Assembly (NCBI GenBank): GCA_963971225.1
Contig: OZ020269.1
Coordinates: forward strand, 33,563,264 to 33,627,263
Direction of reading: 5' to 3'
Origin: Melieria omissa
Lineage: Eukaryota; Arthropoda; Insecta; Diptera; Ulidiidae
DNA length: 64,000 nucleotides
Part shown: positions 44,443 to 57,403 of the stretch, piece after piece
How the letters are laid out: each line of letters opens with the position of its first letter
Numbering within the stretch: position 1 is the stretch's first letter
Notes under the pieces: generated by a model
The model's database searches: none
What the model was told of the DNA's origin: nothing
Seen by the model: the letters and a program-made list of their open reading frames with translations, nothing else
Translations under genes and position numbers: made by a program

Positions 44443-45832
44443 ATGGCTGTGAAAAAAACAAGCTTCGAAGTGTTGAAGAAAACCCGCCCTTTGAGCAAAT
44501 ACCGCGATTTAGCGAAAATTATTCGCCTCTGCTCGCGTCTCATCGGTGTCGACATTTTTGACGACAATTACAAATTCAATGCCATGACCGGTTTCGTCGT
44601 ATTCGCCATCTGTACCTACTATCTGTTCTCAGTTATAACCGTATTCAAATTGCTTTCGAATGACTGGACTGGCATCTTTGAGGTATTTCCGCCAGCGAGC
44701 TCCTGCACGCAGGGTCTGGCGAAACTGATTTCAGTCGTAAAATATGCGCGAATGTACTGTAATCTCAACAAGCAACTGGAAGCCATCTACACGGAATACC
44801 AGGACCGGGGTGAAAAGTATGAGCAAAAGTTGTTCGAATGCTTGGACCAAATGAAAAAGATTCTGGCCATTGTCGGCGTCCTCTATGCGGTGGTGGCCAT
44901 AATCATCATAGCCGTTCCGTTGACATTAATTCTCTATAACGGTAACCGTTATATGGTATTGATGTGCTATGTGCCCGGATTCGACATCAACACCACGCAA
45001 GGCTTCATCGCCACGAACTGCTTCAACTCTATGTGTGTCATGATCGCCGCTTTTGGCCTCTACTCAGGCGATATGCTGCTGTTGACATTTCTAACAAATT
45101 CTATTTTCTTTTCGGACATCTTTGCTCTGAAAGTGGAGGACTTGCATGCCATACTGGCGGTGAACAACCAGGACGAGCGCATACCGGGAATGTTGATTGA
45201 TATTGTGGAGTGGCACAAATTCTACTTGCGGTAAGAAGCGTTGGCCAGACGCATTCCGGACGCGTAGCACTAACACTGTTTCGTGTTCCAGCTTCAACGA
45301 GGATTGCAACAAAATCTTCTACTGGACGATTGCTGTGCACATGCTCTGCACCACGCTGGGCATCTTTTCTACGCTGCTCATCATCTTCATCAAGGATTGG
45401 CCCGGTGCCTATGCGTACCTGGTGGTGAGTTTCGTTTGGCTGTATATGTACGCCATTCTGGGCACTCGCATCGAAATTTGTGTAAGTTGAATTGATATTG
45501 CTAACAGACGCAACGCAAGTCGCAAACACATTCGATTTGTTTTTTTATTGCCGTGAAGAATGACGCATTCTGTACGGAAATTTACAACATAAACTGGTAC
45601 CAGCTGCGTGTGCGGGAGCGAAAGGTAATGCGACTAATGCTGATGCAGTCGCAGTTGCCACGAAACATCGACATTGCTGGCATCATGCCGCTGAAGGTCA
45701 GCACGGCTTTAATGGTAACTTGCTTGCAACATAAAACATAACCACAAATCTGCTGAACTAAGTACACACGTGTTGCAGATAACACGCACGATTTACAGTC
45801 TTCTAATGGTGATGCTGCAGATGTGGGCCTAA
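44443..45832 (+). CDS. Or67d: Odorant receptor Or67d-like, copy C
   Basis: Exons 44443-45230, 45292-45481, 45559-45714 and 45779-45832 join at GT-AG sites to 395 residues. Exons 2-4 are 190, 156 and 54 nt, identical in size and phase to copies A and B. It has a longer N-terminus (MAVKKTSFEVLKKTRPLSKY) than the other two. It is the most divergent copy: GVDIFDDNYKFNAMTGFVVF replaces GTDVANPKYKMNWITCTVF, and the TM5-6 core reads AAFGLYSGDMLLLTFLTNS. Typical insect OR features are present: hydrophobic segments near 50-70, 135-165 and 205-225, and the C-terminal SQLPRNIDI and STALM motifs that are also in Drosophila Or67d-like form. Likely an odorant-specific subunit pairing with Orco. Its distance from A and B suggests an older duplication than the A/B split. 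Confidence 0.95.
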
Positions 45833-45860
45833 TGTCAGCGCGTATTTTCTCTAAATGTCA

Positions 45861-45866
45861 AATAAA
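45861..45866 (+). terminator. Poly(A) signal of Or67d-like C
   Basis: AATAAA 28 nt after the stop codon, directly before a family B repeat begins at about 45894. Confidence 0.6.
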
Positions 45867-45893
45867 GTTGATCAATTAACACAGGAAGTAGTG

Positions 45894-46360
45894 ATTACAT
45901 TGTGCGACAGCATTTTTCACACCGGAAAAAAGTCATATGGGCGTGAAACTAGACCCCAAACATAATAATACTGCGTACTCAGTTTTTCTTTTCTACATCC
46001 TTTGTACTTTTAAAAGGACTTGAAATTTTAAAGAGGTACAAAATAAAAAAATATAAAAAATACTTAACCTCGTTAGAAAAAGGCGATATGTGTATCAAAA
46101 AAGTTAATTTTTTATCTATTTGTAAAAAAAGATATGAAAAAGGTCCTTTGAAAATTTTAATCCTTCATATCCTTAAAAATTTATATAGAACTTTCTTGGA
46201 AAGTAATTATGCTAAATTATTTTAAAACCAAAATCTCCTTGATCACTTGTCAAAATTTCATTACTCTATCTTAATTGGTTCGAAAGTTATTAAAAAAAAG
46301 GCGGAAACTGCAATTCTAGTGAAGTACAAATACTTATTATAATTTATTTATTTACCCATT
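45894..46360. repeat. Family B repeat, inverted relative to the 31.3-kb copy
   Basis: Starts ATTACATTGTGCGACAGC, a decayed version of the ACACCGTGCGAC terminus. It then follows the complement of the 31.3-kb copy through GGGCGTGAAACTAGACCC, TTCTACATCCTTTG and AAAATCTCCTTGATCAC. It sits immediately past the poly(A) signal of Or67d-like C, so it could affect the receptor's 3' end. Confidence 0.6.
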
Positions 46361-49300
46361 GTATCCATTTTAGTAACTATGAGAGATAATCTGTAATAGT
46401 TTGTTGTTAAATCCCAAAAAATAATAAAATTTTCTTCAATTTTTTTATATTCAAACCTTTGTTATCTGGAAAACTAAGACGTATTCAGAAATTCGTATAT
46501 ATCTTTTTAATTGAGTTTTGTTTCAATGAAAAAACATTTCGTGTGAAAGGGCCCAACATTTGTGCCGACGCCACCGCTTCTGCCAATTGTCGCCATGAAG
46601 TCGCAAAGTGGATCAACACTCGAGCGACGCTTTGAGAGCATTGCACCTGCAACACAACGCACTCAATTGCAACGGTAATTGCAACTGTAACAGTTTCGCT
46701 TCTGAATGCACAAAAAAACCGAAAACGAAAGGGAATCGGAGAAAAGGTTTGGAGTGCAGCTGCATGTGGCAACGCTGATGCGGCAGTGAGAACTTTTGCC
46801 GAAACACTGCGCATGTTATTTTACTCCAATTAAATTGTTGGCAAACTCCCGCCGCCGCAATGCCACCGCAGACACTGGCGCTGAAGCGGCAGTGCGCGGC
46901 GTGAGTGGGGGCAGTGATGCGCGAGAAACAGAGTGTGTGGCGGCTGGCAACTGCAACACAGCTTTCTTCGAGCGGCAAATTTCAATTTGTATATTGTCAG
47001 TCAATTTGGCGGAATCCGAAAACCGCCGCTCGCTGCCAAACGGCGCGCACACTTGGAAAATAACGAGTTGGCGGGCGGGCGAGCGGATTGCCGCTGCCAT
47101 GTGCGGAAAGTTTCCGGCTGCGCTCGGTGCTTGTAATTATGGCATCGTCGGGAAGCAATTTCGCTTTGCGAAATTGTTTGGCGGATTTAAATTTAAATTG
47201 CAGAGCAATTTCGAGTGTTTGCACTGCGCCGGCCGCCTTTGCGGCTGCGTGCAGGATGGAGCGGTGCGCGAAGTTGGCGGACTTCGAGGCGCGGCGTCTT
47301 ATTACGCGGCGCAGCGCGCATGCGTCAAAGGACCAAGTTTTTGACGCTGTGCGCTTAGACATTTGCGATAATCTTGAAAGCTACTAATTTGCCAATATTT
47401 GGCGACATTAACTTGTGTTGCTGAGGCGTTTTCATTAAAGTTTTCATTAAAATTACTTATGCGATATTGCGGGTTATTTGAGGTTTGCGGGTTTCTATCC
47501 TGACGCAGTTGAATCCAAAAAGGTAATAAAATGAGAAACATCGGTTTCGGCCTAAATATTTGCATACAAAAAATATTATTATCACGAAACGACCAGCAAA
47601 TCGAAATTTTATAAGCAAAACTAACATATTTCACATCGTCAAAGCACCGAATGTCTACATAAGCGTAATTTTCAGATCCCACGTGAAACTGCTTGAAGAA
47701 ATCAGTGGAAGCATCGATCGAAAAGTCCATATCGAAAAACCGACTGTGCTGGATCAAAATTTAGAAACAAAATTTGTTTTAGCTTTTTCCTAGCATTTTT
47801 CAAAAGTTTCTGGCAACACTGACTAAATAACCCATTATGAATCTCAGCTTTAATTCGAGGAAAACCGGATCGACCTTTTTTTGAACGAAAGTAGATCTGA
47901 AATTTTCTCAACTCTAGCCAGGTTTGTCAGGAATCTTGATCTCAGAGTGCTTAGTTGGGGCTTCTGCATAGCTAGGCAGTGATTATTATCCTTAAATGGG
48001 ATCATTTGGTCCTTAGTAGTATAGTAGTTTAGTAGTGGTATAGTTTAGTGTAGTAGTATAGTCGTTTGTCTGTATTGAAAATATGAGTGGGCCACATCGA
48101 AAGAAACGCATAGTGCAATGTTTGCTGATAAAATTCTATAAACTAATTAACGCCAAAAGTTAAAATTTACTAACTTTAAACCGAAGAACGAACGAAGTCA
48201 CTTTCTATTTTGTATTCCTAGCTCTGTGTGCACATGTATCGATGTGCAACTGCTTTGGAATAGTTGCAGTCAGTTTTGCATGGTCGCCACTGTTACAATT
48301 CCTGTGTGCTATTTGTGTTGCCTTTGTTATTGGTGTATTTTCCATGAAAATTTGTTATGCAAATTGCTTCATATTGAAATCGACTGCAGTGATTTCGCAT
48401 TTACCTCAACTCTTGCCACACACCCGCTTCAGAATCCGTCACTTCTTTTCATTTTCACTTCAAATGTCGGCATTCACTGTGCTCCGGATTTAATGTCTTT
48501 GTGCGACAAAGTGTAATAAATCCGCTTCGATATGCCAGCACGTACATCGTTGTTAACTTTTACACTTTCGGGTTAGTATGTTCGCTGTCCGTCTCTCTGT
48601 CTGTCTGACTGTCAGTGGAATGCCAGTTTTTGGGTCATCAGCGACTTTCATTTCAATGCCTTTGGCTTCTGTGTAGGTTATGTTCGGTTATGTTTGTGTT
48701 GTTTTGTTGCGATTGTTGGCTTTGAAAGAGGCTGTCAAACGGCACGCACTCTTCCATTTGTACACAAGTTTGTCGTCATGTGTGTGTGCACGCTTACTGG
48801 ATACACATGTGAATTGCTGTGTCCGTCTTTGTGTGGACTTATCGTGCAGTGTTCGACTGCGGCTTTGAATGTTTATTGTGGCGGGGTGTTAATTTTATTA
48901 GATTTAAGGCATTTCTTTTATTTCCATGCGACCTTTCGCGCTCGATATTTCGCGCAATATAGGCTTTGTGCTCTTTTATTGTTTACATTCAATTCCGCTG
49001 TTGATAAAGCGTGCAATAAAGCGTTCCTGTCAATAAAGCACGAGCGAGCTGCACGCCCCGCTGTGCTTTTTATCGATTCTCAGACAGCGAGATTTTTTGA
49101 TATTTTCAATTTTCATTATCCGAATGTGTTATTGGGCATTACTCGCACAGGCGTCCTTTATGAGTCTCATGTTAATATGCCGCTCGTGCATGCGATTGCG
49201 AGTGCACGGGGCGTATACGTAACGCGGCTGGGGGTCGCTGTGCTTGCAGACACATGCGTGAGTTTTCGTGTAAAACTGCCTACGACGTGTGTAATGTGCG

Positions 49301-49829
49301 CGTGTTGAAATTGAAATGAAAAACTACAAGTGTGATATTTGTTTTTGGTGCCGCATACGCAGCCACAATTTGATTGTGTGACCGAGTAATAAATGCAAAC
49401 ACGCTCCTATCGATGTGGACTGGCGAGCAACTCACCATAGGACTTCGTAATTCACTTCACTTTCTTTCAATTATGCATGTGCAGAAAGTCGAAATATCAG
49501 ATTAGAGTCATTAAAACTGACTACCTGGTGTCATGTTTGTGGGAAACTGTTGTGTAGTCGCGCTACCATTTGTGTATCTGTGATTTGCGAGGTTTGATCT
49601 TGAAGTACTAGAAAGCGATTTTCTGAGCTCCTTGGCACTGCAGCATCTTGTCAGATTTTTACGATAATTGACTGAATTTAAATTTTATAGATTTCGGCTG
49701 TCAATGGTTTTGATTAGTGCAATGGCTGTGAATGTGCTTAGTGTACTGAAGGGTCTCACATGCTTCTAGGATACATAGTTTTCAGTGCAAATCTATTCGG
49801 AATCAAATTTAAGATAAATTTAATTTTAT
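46361..49829. other. Intergenic or intronic DNA, GC-rich patch and TAG-rich tract
   Basis: 46790-47340 is GC-richer, and long frames are open on several strands at once (for example a plus-strand 182-codon frame), which argues against coding. A TAGTAGTATAGTAGTTTAG-type degenerate tract lies at about 48015-48063. A 205-codon stop-free run near 48694-49308 has no ATG at its start and no recognised domain. No gene is called. Confidence 0.35.
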
Positions 49830-49990
49830 TCAAAGTATTGTCAATCGTTAGCTACGAATTTTACCCATCTTTCAGACAGCATTCGTATTCCATCGACCGG
49901 AGCAAGTGGTAGTCAATACTGGTCAATGCGGCGAGTGGACTAGAACATTTCATTGAAGAGTTTCCCTGCAAACTTTTGCAACATGTGACC
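49830..49990 (-). pseudogene. Mariner transposase C-terminal scrap
   Basis: The minus strand gives APVDGIRMLSERWVKFVAND, which matches the C-terminal GI-LPERW-KCV--DG tail of mariner transposases, preceded by stop-ridden sequence. No terminal repeats or other parts remain. Confidence 0.55.
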
Positions 49991-49995
49991 GAGTG

Positions 49996-50405
49996 TTACA
50001 CCGTGCAAAAAAGGACGAAATTCAAGGATGTAGTAGCGTACATATTAGTCCTTAAGATATTTTTTTTTCAAAAAAAACTATTGGAAATTTCCAATGATAT
50101 TCAAGGATAAACTTTTAAAAGGACATTTTCATTATCTCTTCGTCCTTTTGCACCAAAACATTAAATTTTCAAAGATTCTTATGAATTGGCTCTTTCATTT
50201 GATACCCATATTATTATTCAACAATGCCTTAAATTTTTTAAATAATTTTTTGAAATAAACATGCCCTTGAAATTTTAGAGCTCTTTTTAAAAAAAATCCT
50301 GACATCAGAGAGAAAAACTAAAAACGCAGTTTTACTACAATTAGCTCCTAGTTTCGCAAGTATATCGGTTTTTTGTGTGTAAAATTTGTTGTCGCACGGT
50401 GTTAT
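49996..50405. repeat. Family B repeat with both ends
   Basis: Left end TTACACCGTGC near 49996 and right end TTGTCGCACGGTGTTAT near 50388-50404 form a short inverted repeat. Internal AGTTTCGCAAGTATATCGG and AGTCCTT blocks place it in the same family as the 25.0, 31.3 and 45.9-kb copies. About 410 bp, non-coding. Confidence 0.6.
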
Positions 50406-50660
50406 CATACTGAAAGATCACTTTGAAACGCAAATTATACTTTGCAGACACAAAGGTTGACATGTCATGAAGATCTTCAGCGGAATGTCACATACTGATA
50501 TTTGGAGAGAAAATATGACGCTTAAACATGAATACAGTTACAAGATAATCCGATGTGATTTAATGCTAGTTGCGGCATCTTTTGTAAATCGCTCGAAACT
50601 CATTTGTACTCCCAATAGTTAAGCCAGAAAATGTTCGTCTACAAACTGCACACCGAATTA

Positions 50661-50953
50661 TTTTATTTCATTTTACTTTATTTTATTTTATTTTATTTTA
50701 TTTTATTTTATTTTATTTTATTTTATTTTATTTTATTTTATTTTATTTTATTTTATTTTACTTTATTTTATTTTATTTTATTTTATTTTATTTTATTTTA
50801 TTTTATTTTATTTTATTTTATTTTATTTTATTTTATTTTGTTTTATTTTATTTTATTTTATTTTATTTCATTTTATTTTATTTTATTTTATTTTATTTTA
50901 TTTTATTTTATTTTATTTTATTTTATTTTATTTTATTTTATCTTATTTTATTT
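50661..50953. repeat. (ATTTT)n microsatellite, about 290 bp
   Basis: Nearly 60 head-to-tail copies of the pentanucleotide TTTTA/ATTTT with only a few substitutions (C at about 50675, 50761, 50869 and 50942; G at about 50840). Five bases is not a multiple of three, so all plus frames translate it as a stop-free ILFYF-type repeat; that apparent protein is an artefact. Confidence 0.97.
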
Positions 50954-53900
50954 TTATTACTTCGCACACAACAGAAAAGGAAAAAATTCCGAGGTATTTT
51001 TTATGCGCAAACCGATCACTTAGTCATTCAAATGTCAAAGTCAGCGTCTGAGCCGTTGCTATTCTCCCATTTTTGCGGTTCTTAGCAAGTTACTTTCAGT
51101 TTGTGCAGCTTTATTTGGTGTCAATGAACAGCTGGTTTTTGAAACGAAAGCTCTCAGCGATGCGATTCGCAAATCCTTTCAAATGGCCGAAATGTCAGAT
51201 AAAACGGGCTTTAACTGCTCGGAAGTTGTGAAACTCATAGTTCACTCTCTGCTTCTATTCACCATTCACAGATAGGACCGAAGATTCCACGTATTTTTTT
51301 TTTTTAAGAGCCAAGAATCTACTTTGCAGCTCTACTTATTTTGTTTTTATCCATACACGTCCTTAAAAAGAGGCAGGATTATTTAGAACATTCAGAACAA
51401 GATTGTTGTTTTTCAGAAAAGAACGTGTATCAATATGCCAACAATTTTTGAAATAATTGCTTTTCTACACACATGTAAAAATGTTGAAATCAAATACACT
51501 GGACAAGCAGTTTAACTACAAACCAACAAACCGCAACTTGCAGGACAAATGTTTGCCAAAAGCAAAAGCTGCCACTGTGGCAAAACGAAACACCCGTCGA
51601 ATGCTCACGTGCGCAGAGATTTTAGGAATTGTTCGAAGCCACTGCCGCAAGGCTGAAGGCAGAAGCCGGCGAGCGCACGAAATTTCCGATTGGAAATTGC
51701 CCTTTGCGCCATATTCGGCAACAATATCAATCGAAAATGGGGGGAAAACAAAAAACGAAATAACAACGAAAATATTGCCACACGAAAACATTGCAGAAAC
51801 ACTGCTGTGGACGACAGAACGCGTCTGTGGCGGCGGCAGAAAGGCGACGCTGCTGTTGGCGGCACTATTTCCTTAACATTTCCTCGCCTTGTTCTTTGCC
51901 CGCCGCACCCACGCCGCCAGCAATTACTGAAATAACAATGTCGCTGCTGGTGTGGTGTGCGGTGAATGACTTATAAATCAATTTTGCCGCCACACCGCCG
52001 CAGCTCGGCCACCATAAAGCAACTTTAAGCACCGCAAAGTATGCTATACACATTTTATTTACACTCACATTGAACGGGCATTGCCATAGCGTCCGGCCAA
52101 GCCTTAATTCATTTCGCAGAAATTCAAATCTATTCTGGGCCATGAATGCGAAAAATCGCATTGTGGGCTTCTTTTTGTAATTTCGCGCATTAAAATTAAA
52201 TACCAATAAATATCTAAAAATTACACTTTTGTGTGCCATTTCTGCAAATCGAAAATGTGCAGCGTTAAAACAAAAACGGCCAAGTATCGCAAGATTTTGC
52301 ACCACAGCGAACACAATGAGGCTGATTGCATTCGCTTTCGGGTGCGTTGTGTTGTGTGTGTTTGCGCGTTTAAGCCCTTCGTCGCTCCTACTGCCAACCC
52401 GATCCCTTTGTGTGCGTCGCACAGCTGTTCAGCTGCCCATGAGCCCATTAGCTCACATTACTTCCTAGTCTCATGCACAACTACTCATTCATTCACTCGG
52501 CTGTCCGCTGTTCGCTCGTTCCTATTCCAATGATCCGCTGGGACATCGACTCGGCCTGTGCTGGGCTCTGGCCGAAAAATGCTGGACGCCATAAATCTTG
52601 TCGACCTAACAGGCGACTGAAAAGACTTAAATTCCTGGGCCGAGCGTAGCAGCGCAGAGCAGAGCGGAATGAGTGTATTTAACGGCAGTGAGCGATGGCA
52701 GCAGTGGCTGGAATTTGCACCTTCTGGCTGTGGCGTGGGTGCTGTTGGCAATGTGTGCCAACAACAACAACAACATTGCTTTCAGATATGACGCACGTTT
52801 ACAGGTCTGCGGCACAGGCGTGTTTGTTTGTGGGTAGCGGTCATTCCAATTATGAGTTTGCATTTAAGTAATTATAATGAAATCACAAATATCAGGTGGA
52901 AGTTTCCGTTTCATGCCGTAACGGAAGTGTTGTGGGTAATCGGAACAAGAAGTAATTGTTCCGAGTACTCAACAATTTGTGTGCATGTGTTTTTATTTTC
53001 GAGGTCGGGGAAAGTTTTTTAGTCCTAAGATTCTGAGATTTTGATTAAATTCAAACTAATTCTTGCTTCTTCAACCAATAAATTCGGCCTTTAGTTAATG
53101 AAGCTCATTATTTATATTAAAAATTGGAAGAAAACATTTTTTTTTTTAAGGGCTGCACATTTTTTTTAATCATGCTTAGACATGCGTACCGGACACTTAC
53201 CACCTAAAACCCCTTTTTTTGTCCCTCCTTTTTATTGCCCGCCCGTTTGTACTTGCAGAGCTGCCACTAGGCATCGCGTCACAAGAAGGCCGTCTGACCC
53301 TATTGGTCTGGGGTCGGGTCTATTGCGTGCGACTTCTCCCCTACTTTCTTGTCGACTTTTAGATTAGAAGAAAGTGAATGAAAGAGTTTGCTCTGCTAAA
53401 ACTCCCCACTTGCAATTTTTTCTCAAACTAGAGCAAAATCCGGTCGATTAGATCAGTACCAGACTTCTTGTTGCACTACAGTACAGACAAGTGTTTGCCC
53501 AATGGAGCCTCAAAGTCCTTACAGAAGCAAAACCATCGACCCTTTATATTGCATTGTATACATTCGACTGACAAATGGTTCGCTAATGAATTTCGCATTT
53601 ACTGCTGCAACCGATTCAACTTGAACTCTTCACTTGCACCGTGGCCGCCGTCAGCTGACGGTACATGTCGCAGCACTCATTTCCGTAATGAATGGCCGAA
53701 GCGCCACCTCTGACGTCGCCCACACATAAATAATCAAACAATCACACGAATGCGTCGCAAACAATGCCACAGCACAAATGCAGCGCAATGTCATAGCTCC
53801 GGCGGCATGACGACAATAAAGAACTACAAATAACCGAACTCACTGCCGGACGCCCAACGACACGGAAGCTGTGTCCGGCTCTATTCTGGCAGGTCGTTGC

Positions 53901-56900
53901 GACCGGCCACGCTTTAATGCTAATAATTGAAAATTATTGAAACACCCATTTAGTGGATTAGTGGGCGCTATCGTTGCGGAGGCAGTGCCTGTTGTGACGT
54001 TGTTGGTGTGGCGTGACATGTCACTGTTACAATTACTACAATTGGCGCTCAGTTGTATGTGTGTAATAAATACATGGCACACGGTAATTGGCGCAATGAA
54101 TCGCAATTGAGTGCACTAACCTTCGGTTGGAACAATGGCAACTGGCGGCAGGCATCGATTTGTGATTTGAACAAATTTTTGGAAATCATTTCATTGTTCT
54201 ACTAAATCGTTATGAATATCGTTTACTGATTTAATATCTCGCAGGATTTAAGTCTTGTAACCCAAAAGAATTTTATTTCATGACTTAAATTCATTGTGTT
54301 TTTTTTTTTTAAACTTTTAAGAAGTTAAATTTTTCCATGAGTGAATTCTTATGTCTAGGAAAGCCAAGGCATAATAACAAGATTGGCCTGTCTCTTGCTA
54401 ATTGCGTGAAATTTGTGTGACATCAGCGGTTAGCGTTTGAAAGCTACCAACGGTTAACGCTTACCTAACTTTTTCGCATCAAGGATCAAAAACACTGGTT
54501 ATAGCTGTGGCAGTGCCGAAATTGCAAACTGCAAGCAGTAAAGGCCGAGTGCAGCAACAATTAAAAGTTTCTAAGCCTTCACAGTGTGCACTGCACTTGC
54601 AGCACCTGAAAATGTCGGCTTTAATTAAAGTTTCTTAATTTTTGTTTTAATATTTTAATATACAGCAGCACATCAAACACACACACACACACACTCACAC
54701 GTACAACGGTGCTAAATGCCAATTTATGTGTGTACAACCGGCTCTTTCCACCCCACACCGCAGCGGGCGCTCATGTTTTACGTTAAACGATGCTTGGCGC
54801 TCGCATTCGCGCGCTGAACTCTGCTTCGCGCTCAGTGTCGAGTTGAATGTCAATACTGCTGGCGCATATGTGTGGTGGCTGGGTGTGAGTGTGAGTGTGG
54901 CGAAGGAAGGCGTTTAAATGACACTGACACACGTTAAGTGGAGGCTCATCAGTTATGCACCCAAACGTGCTGAACGCACCCATCTTGTCGGCGTTTGCAT
55001 GTGTGCGCAGATGCCAAGGCAAAGGCAAAGGCAGCGCGAAAGGGTTGCGCCGAGTAGTGCACACTTAGACGTACAATTACAAGCGCATTAATGAAATATA
55101 AATTAAGATGGAAAGTAGCGTCAAAGAGGAAAAGCGCAAAAAAGCACACAACGAGCACGAAATGTTCACATTTTCGCGCAGCTGCCAAGTTGGCAACACT
55201 GCAAGACCGTTGTGCCGACACAGTGGCGCGTGTATGAATGCGCACGAAACGACATACGAAACCTGCAGACAAACTCACAAACAAACACACAGATATTCAC
55301 ATTTTGGCATGCGGGCTACGCGGCGTATACGCAATGCAGGCGAGTAGCTGCTGCCGCCCGACTGTCTATGTGTGTGCAGGCGACCTTGACGCTAGTTTTA
55401 GTTTTCAAGCGAGCGCACGGACCCGCACAGATGTCTCTGGTTGTGTGTTTACGCCTTCCGGTGTGCGTGTGTGTGTGTGTGCGACCGTTACGTGGGGTTA
55501 ATGTGAGTGCATGTGATTTTACGCTTTCTGCTTAAGCTAACAAGAAAAAAAAAACAAGAAGCGTGGCAGCAGAACAAGCTCAAGTGGCATCTGTGCGAAC
55601 ACCTCGAAAAGGCAACGAAACGCTAAGGCAAAAGTGTTGTGTACTTAACTATGACCACGCTTGCCTTTGGCGGCTTGAGGCCTTCTGGCGCCCGCACATT
55701 CTCAGGGCTGCTCTGGCATTCAGAGCTGCAGCGAGTACAGGTAACGCTCGCATGTAAACATTTTCTGCTATTGCTTTGTTATGACAGTGTGGTTTTATAT
55801 TGCAAATAGTCAAAATAACATACGTACGCACACACATAGGTGGCCATCTACATACTGACTTAACCTTTTCAACACATTTGCGACAACATGTGCAACACAA
55901 AGACACTTGAATATGCCCGCTGGTGCATTTTATTCGAAACGTTTGGACCAAAAAAGCGGTGTTTACAGTATTCATTCGATGACTTGACAGAACAGTAATT
56001 TTAGTTATACCAGTATGTTGTTGTTGTGTATATGGCAACCTTTAGATTTGTGGATGTTTGAATGTGGTCGAGATACAAATAGAATTTTATTATGCAGTAG
56101 TTTTTGTAAGAAATACTCTGATTGTTATTGTTACCGAATTTTTGAACTATCAAAGTTAAATACTATACTGAAGTATTTCCGAATGAATTTTTAAAAGTTT
56201 TGGTATTGAGGCGTCACAACAATGGAGGGTAGAGAGTGCTTCAAGTTGTATTCTAGTTAAATAGATTATTCTTCACTGAAATGAGAAACTACTGAAAATT
56301 CGCGACGCACCAGGGGAAAAATGTGTAAACTTGAGAATTGAAAGGATAAACAAAAAGCTGCTCAGCAGTTAGCAAATTTAATGACATTCACAAAAACAGC
56401 AACAACACGAAAAATGAAAACACACCGTCATGCCAAGTTATGGAAAAAAATACAAATACAACGAACCGGAGAGAAGTGCCTGCTCAACCCCAGCAGGGGC
56501 CGCTGGCACGCGAGGCGATAAGAATACAAATGTTACATTGCACTGCCAACAACATTGCTGCAACGGTGCACGCAACGTCGACTCCAGCGGCGGCAACAGC
56601 AACAAAAATACTCGTAAGTTACTCAGCACACAGACCGCAATTCTAAGCGAAAAGCGAAGAAGTACAGCTGGAATAACAGCAGCAATAAAAGGTGCAGCTG
56701 CTCTGTTGAAGGATCTGTGCACTTGAAGTTCGCAGGGTGGCTGGAACGGGGAACAAACACTATGCAAGCGAGCTAGACAAATGCGCTGCGGGGAATGTGT
56801 ACAGGTAAAAGAAAAAAGGAGCCAGCGTTGTGTGTGTGTGTGTGTCTGTGTGAGTTGTCGGAGTGCAAGGTTTCAAAAAATGTGCCACATGTAAACATTT

Positions 56901-57403
56901 TAGTAAATTCGCATGCTACATTGATACGGCAAAGCACTCAAAAACGTTGAAGTGTGGCGCAGAGGTGAATTACGAACGGCTGCCTTAACGACTGAGCCAG
57001 CCAAAAGTAATAATTTCGTTGCATATTTTGCGGCACACTTTTGCGAATATCTGCCAATAAAAAAATAAATAAGAATTAACTAAAGAGATGCCAGGTCCTG
57101 GCTAAGGAATAAAATATGTTAGTGAAGACATAATTGAGTATAATTGTGACTGACAAGGTATGCAAATAGGTTAGTACGATGGACCGAGAGTCTGGAGTAA
57201 ATGTTCCAAGTTCTAATTCCCGCTGAGAGTGAAATTTCCCATGAAAAGCGTAAATGTTTCCCATTAGAATCGGCATAAAACTAAAGATAGGAATCGGGGC
57301 ATTAGTTTTGTTATCTGGCTGGCGAGTTAGTTATTATAGAAAGTATGTGCCCACTATAGGCAGTTAAAGGCTCCTTTGGGAGGTTAATAGGGTTTCGACA
57401 ATA
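50954..57403. other. Intergenic or intronic DNA with dinucleotide tracts
   Basis: No confident gene in 6.4 kb. A plus-strand frame from an ATG at 51481 to 51876 (MLKSNTLDKQFNYKPTNRN, 131 codons) has competing frames and no domain. CA/GT microsatellites lie at about 54676-54694, 55459-55480 and 56828-56845. The texture (short CA/GT tracts, moderate GC patches, no TE ends) resembles long introns of fly developmental genes, but no exon was found. Confidence 0.35.

Noticed and set aside
46796..47344. 182-codon plus-strand frame
   Set aside because: Several frames on both strands are open at once in a GC-rich patch; no domain, and composition shifts along its length.
48694..49308. 205-codon open run
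   Set aside because: It starts at TTG rather than ATG, is Cys/Leu/Val/Phe-rich without domain structure, and resembles chance translation of T-rich DNA.
50631..51023. 130-codon open frame rich in ILFYF
   Set aside because: It is the translation of the (ATTTT)n microsatellite, which has no stop in any plus frame.
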